Shown here: piece after piece, positions 7,505 to 16,472 of the stretch | Position numbering within the stretch: the stretch's first letter is position 1 | Layout: each line of letters starts with the position of its first letter | Origin: UBA3775 sp964584255 | Lineage (GTDB): Bacteria; Bacillota; Clostridia; Lachnospirales; Lachnospiraceae | Direction: 5' to 3' | NCBI GenBank assembly: GCA_964584255.1 | Contig: CAZOZM010000002.1 | Location: 62,001-126,000, forward strand | DNA: 64,000 bases | Program-made: the position numbers and the translations under genes | Notes under the pieces: generated by a model | What the model saw: the letters and a program-made list of their open reading frames with translations, nothing else | Databases searched by the model: none | What the model was told of the DNA's origin: nothing

Positions 7505-7996
7505 GTGAAAAAAGCAGTTCATTTTTTAATAACATCAATTCTTATTCTTGTATACGCAACTCCGGCATTGGCAATCGGACCACCTGTTGATGTTTTCCAA
7601 AACAAATCAACAGCAATGTATGTCGACAACATTGCTGACGAATACTATGCTGTAATATCAATTGAAGAAGAGACCGTGTCCAATACGACTCGTGCAGCCT
7701 CTACAAAAACCGGAAGAAAAACATATACAATCTATAACAGTGACTCAAAGGTTGCCGCTCAGTTTGTTTTAACAGGTACCTATACCTACAATGGAAGTAC
7801 CTCTACATGTACCGGTGCTTCGTATTCAACCTCTGTGTATGATGACAATTGGAAATTTACCAATGCTTCCACTTCAAAGCTCGGTGCAGTCGCATCAGGG
7901 CAGTTTACAGCAAAACGTTATTCTTTGTCTGTTACTACCCAAACAATTTCAAAAACAATAACTTTAACCTGTGATGCAAAGGGTAATCTATCCTAA
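7505..7996 (+). CDS. Secreted small beta-rich protein (DUF6147-like)
   Basis: A 163-residue protein with a clear Sec signal peptide (MKKAVHFLITSILILVYATP then ALA-I, cleavage near residue 23). The mature part is rich in Thr and Ser and contains GRKTYTIYNSDSKVAAQF, TGTYTYNGSTSTCTGASYST and KRYSLSV, a pattern I associate with the DUF6147 secreted proteins of Lachnospiraceae. Two cysteines could form a disulfide. No anchor, LPXTG or catalytic motif is seen. It is the last gene of the PadR operon, 9 nt after the membrane pair, and is probably the operon's effector. Confidence 0.75.
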   Translation: MKKAVHFLITSILILVYATPALAIGPPVDVFQNKSTAMYVDNIADEYYAVISIEEETVSNTTRAASTKTGRKTYTIYNSDSKVAAQFVLTGTYTYNGSTSTCTGASYSTSVYDDNWKFTNASTSKLGAVASGQFTAKRYSLSVTTQTISKTITLTCDAKGNLS

Positions 7997-8017
7997 AACC
8001 AAAAGCCTTTAATAAAC

Positions 8018-8098
8018 CAAACAACCTGCTTAAACCGGATTTATGGCTTCTTTCAGTAAAAACCGGGAAACCATTTTCCGATATAAGCAGGTTGTTTG
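8018..8098. repeat. Long inverted repeat downstream of the PadR operon
   Basis: CAAACAACCTGCTTA at 8018-8032 is perfectly repeated inverted at 8084-8098. The 51-nt interior contains a further imperfect inverted pair (ATGGCTT / AAACCAT). It could form one long stem in RNA. No transposase is nearby. Confidence 0.7.
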
Positions 8099-8130
8099 AT
8101 AATAACATGCGAGTATATAATTTAAGTATA

Positions 8131-8157
8131 AAGGGCACTGATTAAAGTGCCCTTTTA
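8131..8157 (+). terminator. Rho-independent terminator of the PadR operon
   Basis: AAGGGCACT pairs with AGTGCCCTT around a 6-nt loop, followed by TTTATTT. Confidence 0.85.
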
Positions 8158-8551
8158 TTTCGTCAACAGGCTTTTTCGCCATAAAAAACATATTCTCTCA
8201 CAATGATGTTTTCACATTTAACTCATCTTTTATATACACATCTCTGAAATATAAATATCATCTGTAATGAAACAACAAATTTACCGCAATCATTAATTTT
8301 TGCTACAATCATCTTATTCCTTTCCCCATAACTAATCCCTATCGATAATCGTCATTTCTCTCGATGAAAACGTACATCACACTAAGGTTGTACGCATTGA
8401 CAGTATACCTATTATCTTATATTTTGTCAATATTATATTTTGATTCTATGCATCTCACGATTATCTTAACCCCGAATAAGAATTCTTCCCGTGAAAAAGC
8501 TTGAGATTTTACTTAAACCTTTCACTGACGGTATGTCAGGTTGTATATCTT
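8158..8551. other. Gap without a supported gene
   Basis: About 390 AT-rich bases between two converging operons. I see no open frame with a ribosome site and no convincing repeat or RNA motif. Confidence 0.5.
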
Positions 8552-8863
8552 TTATTTATTCAGACAGGCTTCACACTCTGGTCCTTGTACTGTTTTTGAT
8601 ATAACCTGCTCTTCCACACCGTCTTCCACAAAATAGCCGGCACAGGTCATAAGTTTAATGTTTGTGTCCGTTTTTTCTAAAATGATCAGCCCTTTGTTTC
8701 CGATGACTTCCATTTCTTCATTATATAGCGGATAACTGCCAAACAGTACCTCTGCATTTGCCGGTGCTGAAACAGAATATTTTTTTCGACTGTCCGTATC
8801 GAACATAACCAGATTGAATATCGTTCCGCATTCATTTCTAACAATTCCAATAACTTTTTTCAT
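8552..8863 (-). CDS. Unrecognised small protein in MarR operon
   Basis: A 103-residue soluble protein beginning MKKVIGIVRNECGTIFNLVM with four cysteines, two of them in a C-terminal CEAC. It looks like a compact beta-rich domain. I recognise no family. Its ATG directly abuts the stop of the metallo-hydrolase gene (no gap), so it is the last gene of the marR-MATE-hydrolase operon. Confidence 0.65.
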   Translation of the reverse strand: MKKVIGIVRNECGTIFNLVMFDTDSRKKYSVSAPANAEVLFGSYPLYNEEMEVIGNKGLIILEKTDTNIKLMTCAGYFVEDGVEEQVISKTVQGPECEACLNK

Positions 8864-9613
8864 TTAAGACTCCTTTGCAGCTTGATTGTGATTTAGTACA
8901 TATTCATAGGTTGTAGCATTTCCGTGTCCGGGATACAACGGTGTGTCCCCCGCATAGCCCAGCGTTTGGAATCGCTTTACAGAATCCTTCATGTCCTGAT
9001 TGCTTCCGGTAGGTCGATATGTCGGACCTGTAACATCTTCCAGAACGGTATCTCCTGTAAACAGTAGATTTTCAGCGGTGAAGTAATACATAACGGAGCC
9101 TTTGGTGTGTCCCGGTGTATGAATCACCTGAATGTGATAGGCTCCTATATCCAATTCTCCTTCGGTGATGGGCTCTGCCTCTGACTGCAGAATCAGGCGG
9201 AAACCATTTGTTTCGGAGCAGTTTAAATGGGAATTTGTCAAAAAATCGATATCATCTTCAAAAATATAAACCGGTGTTTCCGGGAAATCTGCCTTCAAAG
9301 AATCAAGACTGTAAATATGATCCCAGTGTCCATGTGTCAGCAGAATCGCATCCAAGTTGCCAATCCCCATAAGATACTTTTTGATTCCGGAATCATAATA
9401 TCCCGGATCAATCAATATTGTCCCTTTTTCAGAATGCACAACATATACATTGCCGGAAAACTGGTAGGAACTACGGAATATCTTTACCATTGCGTTCGAT
9501 TCATCTCCTTCTGTTATTTTATGCCTATTTTTTCTTATTCCATTCCAAGCCCAGAACAGAAAAAGAATCAGACAGGCAAATAAAATACAATAAATCAACA
9601 TTTTCTTTTTCAT
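8864..9613 (-). CDS. Membrane-anchored metallo-beta-lactamase-fold hydrolase
   Basis: A 249-residue protein with an N-terminal membrane helix (residues 4-23) followed by a complete metallo-beta-lactamase fold. THGHWDH places the metal ligands at H94, H96, D98 and H99, with HTPGHTKGS, FTGDTV and YPGHG supplying the remaining ligands. These enzymes hydrolyse thioesters, phosphodiesters, lactones and similar bonds, and the substrate is not evident. The catalytic domain is expected outside the membrane or tethered to it. ATGA overlap with the MATE gene upstream shows tight co-translation, so it may process a compound related to the exported one. Confidence 0.85.
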   Translation of the reverse strand: MKKKMLIYCILFACLILFLFWAWNGIRKNRHKITEGDESNAMVKIFRSSYQFSGNVYVVHSEKGTILIDPGYYDSGIKKYLMGIGNLDAILLTHGHWDHIYSLDSLKADFPETPVYIFEDDIDFLTNSHLNCSETNGFRLILQSEAEPITEGELDIGAYHIQVIHTPGHTKGSVMYYFTAENLLFTGDTVLEDVTGPTYRPTGSNQDMKDSVKRFQTLGYAGDTPLYPGHGNATTYEYVLNHNQAAKES

Positions 9614-10965
9614 TTTTTTAGTTCCGTTTTATATAAATGCGTAAAAAACATCATACTTACTGCCAATGATACAGCTTCTGCAATGGGGAATGCCCACCAT
9701 ACCATGCCAACATCATTAGTCACTTTCGCCAACACCCATGCCACAGGCACCAGAACTACCAGCTGACGCATCAGAGACATCACCAGACTGTAATTACCTC
9801 GTCCGATCGCCTGATACATATTTGAAGATACCAATCCCAAAGCCGCAAGTGGGAAGCAAAGGCAGATGATTCGCAGTGCCGGAATGCCAACCTGCAAAAG
9901 TTCTTCTGTCGGATTGAAGAATCCGAGAAGCTGTCCGGGCAGAAGCATAAAGGCAAGCACACCTACAAGCATAATAACAAGAGCAATACCACAGCCCTGA
10001 TAGAATGACTGGAGCAGACGCTTTTTCTTATTAGCACCATAATTGTATCCCATGATTGGCATCAACCCCTGATTTAATCCTAAGACCGGCATGAACACGA
10101 AAGAGCGCAGCTTGAAATACAGACCGAATACCGTGTATGCAGCTGTAGAGAAACCTGCAAGAATGGCATTGATTGCCATATTCATCACCGTACTGATTGC
10201 CTGCATAACAATAGCCGGAATACCGACGGCATAAATATTCTTTACGATGCTGCCATGAAAACGGAAACCTTTGAAAGAAATTCTGATGGATGGATGCCGT
10301 ACGACTACGACAACCGCCAAAAACATGGAAAGGATCTGTCCGCCAACCGTAGCAAGGGCTGCACCGGTAACTCCCATAGCCGGAAGACCAAACCATCCAA
10401 ATATCAAAATCGGATCAACTGCGATATTGATTACAGCTCCAACCAACTGAAACATCATCGGCCAAAACATATTGCCGGTGGCTTGCAGAATTTTTTCAAG
10501 CATGGTTACGACAAACTGTCCGAAAGAAAAAATACAGCAGATCGAAAGATATTGATCCCCCATGCGTATGATTTCAGGATCCGACTCAAACATCCTAAAG
10601 AAAGGATCCGTGAAAAACATTCCAAAAACCGCAAATACAAACCATGTTATGATACTAAGTATCAGACCATGGTTTGCTGCTGATTCCGCTTCCTCTCTGC
10701 GTCCTTCTCCAAGACGTCGTGAAATAAGCGAGGTAACACCTGCCGCAGTGCCAACCGCAAAGGCTATCAGCAGATTTTGGATTGGATAGGCAAGGGAGAG
10801 TGCAGAGACAGCTTTCTCACTGACCTGAGCCACAAAATAACTGTCCACAATGTTATATAATGCCTGAATAAGCATGGAAAACATGGCAGGCAGTGACATT
10901 GATAAAATTAGAGGGAACATTTTTGCAGTTCCCATACGATTTTCTTTTTGTGTTTCCATTGACAT
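9610..10965 (-). CDS. MATE-family multidrug efflux transporter
   Basis: About 451 residues with 12 predicted membrane helices in two related halves (PLILSMSLPAMFSMLIQALY near the start; GVTGAALATVGGQILSM in the middle; LGLNQGLMPIMGYNYGANKK in the second half). MATE transporters export cationic drugs or metabolites using Na+ or H+ gradients. The ATG at 10965 lies 1 nt after the marR stop; a GTG at 10980 inside marR is an alternative start. It overlaps the hydrolase gene downstream. Drug or bile-type efflux under MarR control is a common arrangement. Confidence 0.92.
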   Translation of the reverse strand: MSMETQKENRMGTAKMFPLILSMSLPAMFSMLIQALYNIVDSYFVAQVSEKAVSALSLAYPIQNLLIAFAVGTAAGVTSLISRRLGEGRREEAESAANHGLILSIITWFVFAVFGMFFTDPFFRMFESDPEIIRMGDQYLSICCIFSFGQFVVTMLEKILQATGNMFWPMMFQLVGAVINIAVDPILIFGWFGLPAMGVTGAALATVGGQILSMFLAVVVVVRHPSIRISFKGFRFHGSIVKNIYAVGIPAIVMQAISTVMNMAINAILAGFSTAAYTVFGLYFKLRSFVFMPVLGLNQGLMPIMGYNYGANKKKRLLQSFYQGCGIALVIMLVGVLAFMLLPGQLLGFFNPTEELLQVGIPALRIICLCFPLAALGLVSSNMYQAIGRGNYSLVMSLMRQLVVLVPVAWVLAKVTNDVGMVWWAFPIAEAVSLAVSMMFFTHLYKTELKK

Positions 10966-10966
10966 T

Positions 10967-11398
10967 TTAGTTATTCCCACTTTCTATTTTCAAAAGCTTT
11001 TGAAGAAGCTTTTGTAACTCTTTTCTTTCCTGTTCCGTCAAACTTTCAACCCATGTATGATCGATTTTTGCAACAACTGTTTCCAGTTCCGTTTGCATAA
11101 ATTTTGCTTTGGGGGTTAAAGAAATCAGTTTGCTTCTTGCATCTTGGGGATTCACGATTTTCAAGACAAAATCCTTCTTTTCCAGACTGTCTAACAACCC
11201 CAAAACCGTAGGGTGAGTAATTGCACACTCCTTTTCAATATCCACAATTCGCGCGCTTTCGTTTTGCTGCATAAACAAAAATTTCAATATCCTGCATTGC
11301 GATGCAGTCAAATCATAGTCTGCCAAAATCGGATTTGCCATTTTATCAAATTCAATCGACGCCGTTTTTATTAAAACAGCTATCCTGTCTTCAATCAT
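10967..11398 (-). CDS. MarR-family transcriptional regulator
   Basis: A 143-residue winged-helix repressor: DNA-recognition helix region ECAITHPTVLGLLDSLEKKD at residues 64-83 and wing VNPQDARSKLISLTPKAK at about 92-109, flanked by dimerisation helices at both ends. It is the first gene of the operon with the MATE exporter, the hydrolase and a small unknown protein, and probably represses its own promoter until a ligand binds. Confidence 0.92.
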   Translation of the reverse strand: MIEDRIAVLIKTASIEFDKMANPILADYDLTASQCRILKFLFMQQNESARIVDIEKECAITHPTVLGLLDSLEKKDFVLKIVNPQDARSKLISLTPKAKFMQTELETVVAKIDHTWVESLTEQERKELQKLLQKLLKIESGNN

Positions 11399-11420
11399 AA
11401 TCCCCTCCTAATTTACGTAG

Positions 11421-11484
11421 CTTCCTACCAATCATGCATCAATCGTCTCTTTTTGTCAATAGATACCTTTTTGTATGTAGGAAG
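11421..11484 (-). promoter_or_regulatory. Promoter and inverted repeat in front of marR
   Basis: On the minus strand TTGACA (11459-11454) is followed 17 nt later by CATGAT (11436-11431). CTTCCTAC (11421-11428) and its inverted copy GTAGGAAG (11477-11484) flank the promoter, one at the start point and one upstream of -35. This is a candidate MarR operator pair. Confidence 0.55.
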
Positions 11485-11499
11485 AAACGATTGTAAATA

Positions 11500-11578
11500 T
11501 AAAAAATCCGACACACCAACGCCCGCCTTAAAATAAAGAATACCTTTACTTTAAATCCGCTAATCGTTGATGTGTCGG
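11500..11578 (-). terminator. Terminator-like hairpin after the amidohydrolase gene
   Basis: CGTTGATGTGTCGG (11565-11578) pairs with CCGACACACCAACG (11508-11521) with one mismatch around a 43-nt loop. On the minus strand it is followed by ATTTTTTAT. Confidence 0.6.
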
Positions 11579-11626
11579 CTATAAACCGTTATTACGGGAG
11601 TGATTTCCGTCTGCCGTCAGGCAGCT

Positions 11627-12421
11627 TCACTTCTTCCCCATTCCCAATATTTTCTCTGCATTTCCATGCAGAATAAGTTCCAATTCGTCATCCCGAAGTC
11701 CAAGCTGCATAAGTCCTTCCAGTTCTTTTACCGGATCAAACATCGGCGAGTCCGAACCAAAGACAATCCTCTCCGCTCCATATGCTCTTATAAGCTCCTT
11801 CATTCTGCGTTTTCCCAGAAATGATACGGATGCCGAGCAGTCAAGATAGCAGTCAAGCTGCAAAAACTCATCAAGTGCCCTGTCAAACAGAAGCCAGCCG
11901 CCAAAATGTGCAGCCACAAATTTAAGCCCCGGAAATTCCCTTACAACCCGGGCAACTCTCTCCGGATTATCAAAATCGTATCTGTAATCTCCGCAATGCA
12001 TTACAATCGGAAGTTCCAACTGTCTGATGAGATCATACACCGGATACATTTTTTCGTCGTCTGCATAAAATCTCTGGGTATCAGGGTGAAGTTTTATTCC
12101 CTTTATCCCTGCCTTTTTTATTCTGACAAGCTCTTTCTCGCAGTCACAATAATCCGGATGAATGGACCCGAATGCCGTTATTTCCGCATATTTTTCCTGC
12201 ATTTCAAGGGCAAAATCATTTATGGACTCAACATGTTTTCCCGACTGGGCAACCGAAAGTGCAACAAAATGCTTTATTCCTGCTTCACTTCCTCTTTTTA
12301 TAAGTCCCTCTATACTGCCGTCACAGTTTCTTTCAATCATGTAGCTCTCCTCTATGCTGTGTACGGCTTTTTCCCTTACCTTTTCAGGATATATGTGCGC
12401 GTGAAAATCATATATTTCCAT
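11627..12421 (-). CDS. Amidohydrolase-2 family metal-dependent hydrolase
   Basis: 264 residues from the ATG at 12421, which has GGGAGA about 8 nt upstream. The frame is open for 52 codons further, but that region overlaps the ROK gene and has no motif. MEIYDFHAHIYP supplies the N-terminal HxH metal site, GIKLHPD and VMHCGDY supply further histidines, and VFGSDSPMFDP near residues 222-232 gives the conserved Asp. This TIM-barrel family includes decarboxylases and lactonases such as those acting on sugar acids. It lies 25 nt after the ROK kinase and probably shares its transcript. Confidence 0.85.
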   Translation of the reverse strand: MEIYDFHAHIYPEKVREKAVHSIEESYMIERNCDGSIEGLIKRGSEAGIKHFVALSVAQSGKHVESINDFALEMQEKYAEITAFGSIHPDYCDCEKELVRIKKAGIKGIKLHPDTQRFYADDEKMYPVYDLIRQLELPIVMHCGDYRYDFDNPERVARVVREFPGLKFVAAHFGGWLLFDRALDEFLQLDCYLDCSASVSFLGKRRMKELIRAYGAERIVFGSDSPMFDPVKELEGLMQLGLRDDELELILHGNAEKILGMGKK

Positions 12422-12446
12422 GCAGGTTTCTCCCATATAATTCATT

Positions 12447-13325
12447 TTAAACATTTTCTTTTTCGAGTGCGCGGGCAGCCAGAACAAGACATCCGGCGAT
12501 TCCCTGATTATCCCCCAAGCCTGCCGGCACAATATATTCGTCCATATTTTTGAGCCTGTCAGCCACAAGATAACCATTAATATACTCTTTCGTTTTCTCC
12601 CTTATCAAAGAAAAGAGCTTCTCAACATGCATAACACCGCCTCCAAGAATTATTCTCTCCGGTGACAGTGTCATAATGTAACTGCACAGGGCCTGAGATA
12701 TGTAATCAGCCTCAAGTTCCCACACTTCCTCTCTTGAAATAAGTTCAGAAGCCGGAAGTCCCCAGTGTTTCTTTATTGCCGTTCCGCCGGCCAGTCCCTC
12801 AACGCAATTGTCATGATATGGACATGCACTTTCCGCATTATCGTCCTTACGCCTGGTTATCAGAACATGTCCGCATTCCGGATGAAGCATTCCGTGAACC
12901 ATTTTACCGTTCACCATTACTCCTGCACCAATTCCGGTTCCTATCGTAACATATACCAGATTATCAAAACCCTTTCCCGCACCAAATTCATGTTCGCCTA
13001 TACAGGAACCTGCAACATCCGTTTCAAGTTCCATCGGAACACCAAGAGTTTCAAGGCTTTCAAGTATGTTGAAGTATCTCCAATCGGTTTTTGAACTTTC
13101 CAATATACTTCCATAAAGCGGCTTATCCGGATTAAGCTCAACCGGTCCGAATGAGGCGATTCCAAGAGCTTGTATCCCCTTATTCTTAAAGAATCCGACA
13201 ACATTTTTCATGGTTTCCTCCGGTTTCTCCGTCGGAAACTTTGCCTGTTCATAAATATTTCCCTTTTCATCCCCAATGGCACAAACCATCTTCGTACCAC
13301 CGGTTTCCAAAGCACCAAGTATCAT
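12447..13325 (-). CDS. ROK-family sugar kinase (fructokinase/mannokinase-like)
   Basis: 292 residues. GALETGGTK at 4-12 binds phosphate, D103 in ETDVAGSCIGE is the expected catalytic base, and the structural zinc site of this subgroup is complete (H153, then CPYHDNC giving C168, H171, C174). EGLAGGTAI follows. The nearest functional group I know is the Bacillus YdhR/GmuE fructokinase type, which is encoded with glucomannan genes. The neighbouring beta-mannosidase supports mannose or fructose as substrate. Confidence 0.88.
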   Translation of the reverse strand: MILGALETGGTKMVCAIGDEKGNIYEQAKFPTEKPEETMKNVVGFFKNKGIQALGIASFGPVELNPDKPLYGSILESSKTDWRYFNILESLETLGVPMELETDVAGSCIGEHEFGAGKGFDNLVYVTIGTGIGAGVMVNGKMVHGMLHPECGHVLITRRKDDNAESACPYHDNCVEGLAGGTAIKKHWGLPASELISREEVWELEADYISQALCSYIMTLSPERIILGGGVMHVEKLFSLIREKTKEYINGYLVADRLKNMDEYIVPAGLGDNQGIAGCLVLAARALEKENV

Positions 13326-13485
13326 ATTGTTTTGTTTCCTCTCTTACGTTGTTCTCGGTTCTTCATTATTTGCGTACCACAGGATTCTGAAAGTGAACTA
13401 CAGCTTGTCAAAGCCAACAGGATTGCTGCAGCCTTATTTCAATGCTGATATTTCAGGGAAAACCGACATAAACTTCGTCTCCCTT

Positions 13486-15933
13486 TTACCACACACTGTA
13501 TATTCTAAATTCCTCCGAATCTCCTCTGAGAATCTTAACTGCCTTCGTTCCCGGATTCATGTCAAAACAGTTTTCCTCAAATATGACATCGCCGTCAATG
13601 CCCTCAATAAAGACATTCTTCGCATATGCCGCTGCCGTCACCAAAACCCTGTCTCCGTCTTTGCATACACTAAGTTCAGGATTCTCGAATTTGAAATGTT
13701 TAGGCTGTGTAAATATTGTCGAACCGTATGAAATCACACTTCCCTCCACAACAAACTCATAATACATATAGTGATCGAAAATATCCTCTTCATCAATTAT
13801 GATTTTATCGAGCCACAGTCCGTCATAAGCCGGTACTGTTACTGCCTTCTCAAACGAATCCCTGATTTCACCGGCACTGTTTCGTATGCTGACCTTCACC
13901 ACTCCGGCAACATCTTCCGCCGTTTCGTTTGTGATATGCAGTTTACCTGAGAATTCGCATGGTTCCGGTTCCAATATGCAATATGGTCTTACGAAATTCT
14001 CACCCTTGTCTTCACAGGATATGTGAACCGGTTCAAAAATCTTCTTTTCCATGTAATGCAGGGCTTTCCATCTGCCAAAGTAATCAATTGAAGCCCAGCT
14101 TGCAACAGGCCAGATATCGTTGAGCTGCCATACAATTGCGCCCATACATCTTCCGCGATTACGTCTGTAATGCTCAACTCCCATTCTGATTGCCTCGGCT
14201 GAAAGAAGCTGCGATATGTAAAGCAGCTTGCTGAAACTTTCCGGATAAAGATAGTTATCACCCAGATATTTCATGATTTTGCCGTTAGCGGCAGGATTAC
14301 GCTGATGCATTTCCATTATTCTCGAAAAAATGTTTCTGTCTGCAGGCTCCGTAAAACTGTTCACAGTTTTTTCTGAAGGAAATGCCTGAAAGCCGAATTC
14401 CGAAACATAGGTAAACACTTTTTTTCTAAAATCCGTAAACGGTCTTTCTCCGTGCCATACATCCCAATAATGAGTGTCTCCCTTTGAATCACTCCAGGGG
14501 TTATCATAATTTCCTCCGGCTGACGGACTTGATGGCCAGTAAAATGCCTGTGGGTCATACTCTCTCACGATTTTTGGAATTATGTATTCAAAAATCTTTA
14601 TATAATCAAACTTCTGCTTCTGTGAAGGGAGCCACGCCCCATCAAGCGTCTGCGTTTCCATTTCATTATTTCCACACCAGAGTGCCAGACATGCATGATG
14701 TCTGAGACGTATTACGGTTTCCGTTATCTCTGCCGTTATCTCTTCCTCGAACTCGTCATCAAGCTCATAATTTGCACAGGCAAACATAAAATCCTGCCAG
14801 ACAAGGATTCCGAGTTCGTCACATATATCGTAGAAATAATCATCCTGATAGTATCCGCCGCCCCATACTCTTATAGTATTATGTCCTGCAAGCGCCGCAT
14901 CTCTAAGGAGTCGTTCGGTTCTCTCCCTGGTGATTCTTCCAAAAAGATTGTCCTCCGGCACATAATCCGCACCCATGGCAAATACCTTAACACCATTAAC
15001 TTCATGGGCAAAATTTTCTCCCCATTCGGTTTTATCCTGATTAACGGTCATCGTCCTTAAACCGATACGTTTTTCCCAGACATCCACCGCTTCACCGTCG
15101 GCATAAAGAACGGCCTTCACACTGTAAAGAGGCTGTTCTCCGTACCCTCTCGGAAACCAGAGTTTCGGATTGTTTATCACTACCGTTCCATCCGCCTCCT
15201 GCTCAAAAATCTGTCCGTCAGGGTCAGTAACCGTAAGAACAATTTCCGTTTCCGACATTTTTTCTTCATCGCCATATTCATTTATAAGCGCTGTCGGCAT
15301 CAGCACAACACTTCCGTTTTCATGGAACTGCTCAATATAAACGCCCGAAAGTGTTGCCTTTGTAACGGTTTCCACATAGACCGGTCTGAAAATTCCGGCA
15401 TCCGGAAGTCGTGGGCCCCAATCCCATCCAAACATACAATGTGCTTTTCTCAGATGAGGAAATCCTTTCATGCATTCATGTGAACCGCCCGCAAAACACT
15501 CCTCATTTTTTTCCTTTATATACTTAACCGGAGAGAATATCCTTACTTCAAGCTGATTCTTTCCGACTTTTCCGAGTCTCTTCAGGGAAAACTCATATTT
15601 TCTGTGCATATTTGCCGTAGCACCTGCAAATCTGCCGTTAATGTAAATCTCACTAAGTGTATCAATCCCCTCAAAAACAATAAGACACTCAACTCCTGAG
15701 ATTTCCTCTTCCGTAAGTTCAAATTCCGTATTGTAAATGAAATCATTGTTCATGAGTTTCAGGGCCTTAAGCTCATTGTCCCTGTAATAAGGGTCCGGCA
15801 TAAGACCGTTGTCCAAAAGCGCACCATAAACCGTTCCGGGAACACCGGCCGTCACTTTTCCTTCTATATTAAATACATTTTCCCCGATTATCTCCAAGGA
15901 CCAGTTTTTATCAAGGCATCTTCTCTTTTTCAT
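13486..15933 (-). CDS. Glycoside hydrolase family 2 beta-mannosidase
   Basis: 815 residues from the ATG at 15933 (MKKRRCLDKNW), preceded by GGAG at 9 nt; an ATG six codons earlier has no site. The order is sugar-binding domain, Ig-like domain, then TIM barrel. LALWCGNNE gives the acid/base Glu (E424) and YVSEFGFQ the nucleophile (E512). HCMFGWDWGPRLPDAGI near 165-180 and NTIRVWGGGYYQDD are typical of beta-mannosidases rather than galactosidases. There is no signal peptide, so it cleaves imported manno-oligosaccharides in the cytoplasm. It lies 160 nt upstream of the ROK kinase on the same strand. Confidence 0.93.
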   Translation of the reverse strand: MKKRRCLDKNWSLEIIGENVFNIEGKVTAGVPGTVYGALLDNGLMPDPYYRDNELKALKLMNNDFIYNTEFELTEEEISGVECLIVFEGIDTLSEIYINGRFAGATANMHRKYEFSLKRLGKVGKNQLEVRIFSPVKYIKEKNEECFAGGSHECMKGFPHLRKAHCMFGWDWGPRLPDAGIFRPVYVETVTKATLSGVYIEQFHENGSVVLMPTALINEYGDEEKMSETEIVLTVTDPDGQIFEQEADGTVVINNPKLWFPRGYGEQPLYSVKAVLYADGEAVDVWEKRIGLRTMTVNQDKTEWGENFAHEVNGVKVFAMGADYVPEDNLFGRITRERTERLLRDAALAGHNTIRVWGGGYYQDDYFYDICDELGILVWQDFMFACANYELDDEFEEEITAEITETVIRLRHHACLALWCGNNEMETQTLDGAWLPSQKQKFDYIKIFEYIIPKIVREYDPQAFYWPSSPSAGGNYDNPWSDSKGDTHYWDVWHGERPFTDFRKKVFTYVSEFGFQAFPSEKTVNSFTEPADRNIFSRIMEMHQRNPAANGKIMKYLGDNYLYPESFSKLLYISQLLSAEAIRMGVEHYRRNRGRCMGAIVWQLNDIWPVASWASIDYFGRWKALHYMEKKIFEPVHISCEDKGENFVRPYCILEPEPCEFSGKLHITNETAEDVAGVVKVSIRNSAGEIRDSFEKAVTVPAYDGLWLDKIIIDEEDIFDHYMYYEFVVEGSVISYGSTIFTQPKHFKFENPELSVCKDGDRVLVTAAAYAKNVFIEGIDGDVIFEENCFDMNPGTKAVKILRGDSEEFRIYSVW

Positions 15934-16034
15934 ATGTCGTTCTCCATTCAAAAATTAGTGTCCGGCAGCCCGGAATCGGGGCGGTTTCAATCAGAAACAA
16001 TCAAAAATTTCCTGCGTCTCACGATACAGTTCCG

Positions 16035-16472
16035 TCACACCATTGTCATGCCCATATAAATAAACATGGCAGCCACAACAAAAGCCACAAGTATAAGCAA
16101 TGCTCTGGCAATATATTTTTCTTCCCCTTTAACCTCGGCAGAAAAAGCAAGTCTCAAAGTAGCCAAAAGCCATATCGGCATCGTAAACGGAATAATCATT
16201 GAAGCAAAATATATTATCCACCCTACAACTCTCGCCGCCTCCGGCACCTCTGCACCCGGCTGCCTTTCAGCCGATTGCCCTGCTTTCTTTGGCACCGGAG
16301 TACTTCCAAAAGCCACATTGCCTTCAAAAAGCTCTTCCGATTCTTCATTTATGACAGTCTTCTGCCTGTTTTCTGCGAAAGTATCCGCTTTTACTTCTCT
16401 AAAAGCATATCCGCAGTAAAAGCAGAAATTGCTGCTGTCATTATTTTCACGTCCACAGTTAACACACTTCAT
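16035..16472 (-). CDS. Zinc-ribbon membrane protein of unknown function
   Basis: 145 residues. An N-terminal zinc ribbon (C3, C6, C17, C20 in MKCVNCGRENNDSSNFCFYCG-like spacing) is followed by a polar linker of about 55 residues and two membrane helices (near 84-107 and 122-143). Such proteins are common in Clostridia without a known role. It is transcribed away from trkA, with a long intergenic region between them. Confidence 0.7.
   Translation of the reverse strand: MKCVNCGRENNDSSNFCFYCGYAFREVKADTFAENRQKTVINEESEELFEGNVAFGSTPVPKKAGQSAERQPGAEVPEAARVVGWIIYFASMIIPFTMPIWLLATLRLAFSAEVKGEEKYIARALLILVAFVVAAMFIYMGMTMV

Noticed and set aside
8018..8098. Insertion-sequence ends
   Set aside because: No transposase and no target-site duplication between the inverted arms.
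12422..12577. N-terminal extension of the amidohydrolase by 52 codons
   Set aside because: It overlaps the ROK kinase gene and has no motif; the ATG at 12421 has a good ribosome site and begins the HxH motif.
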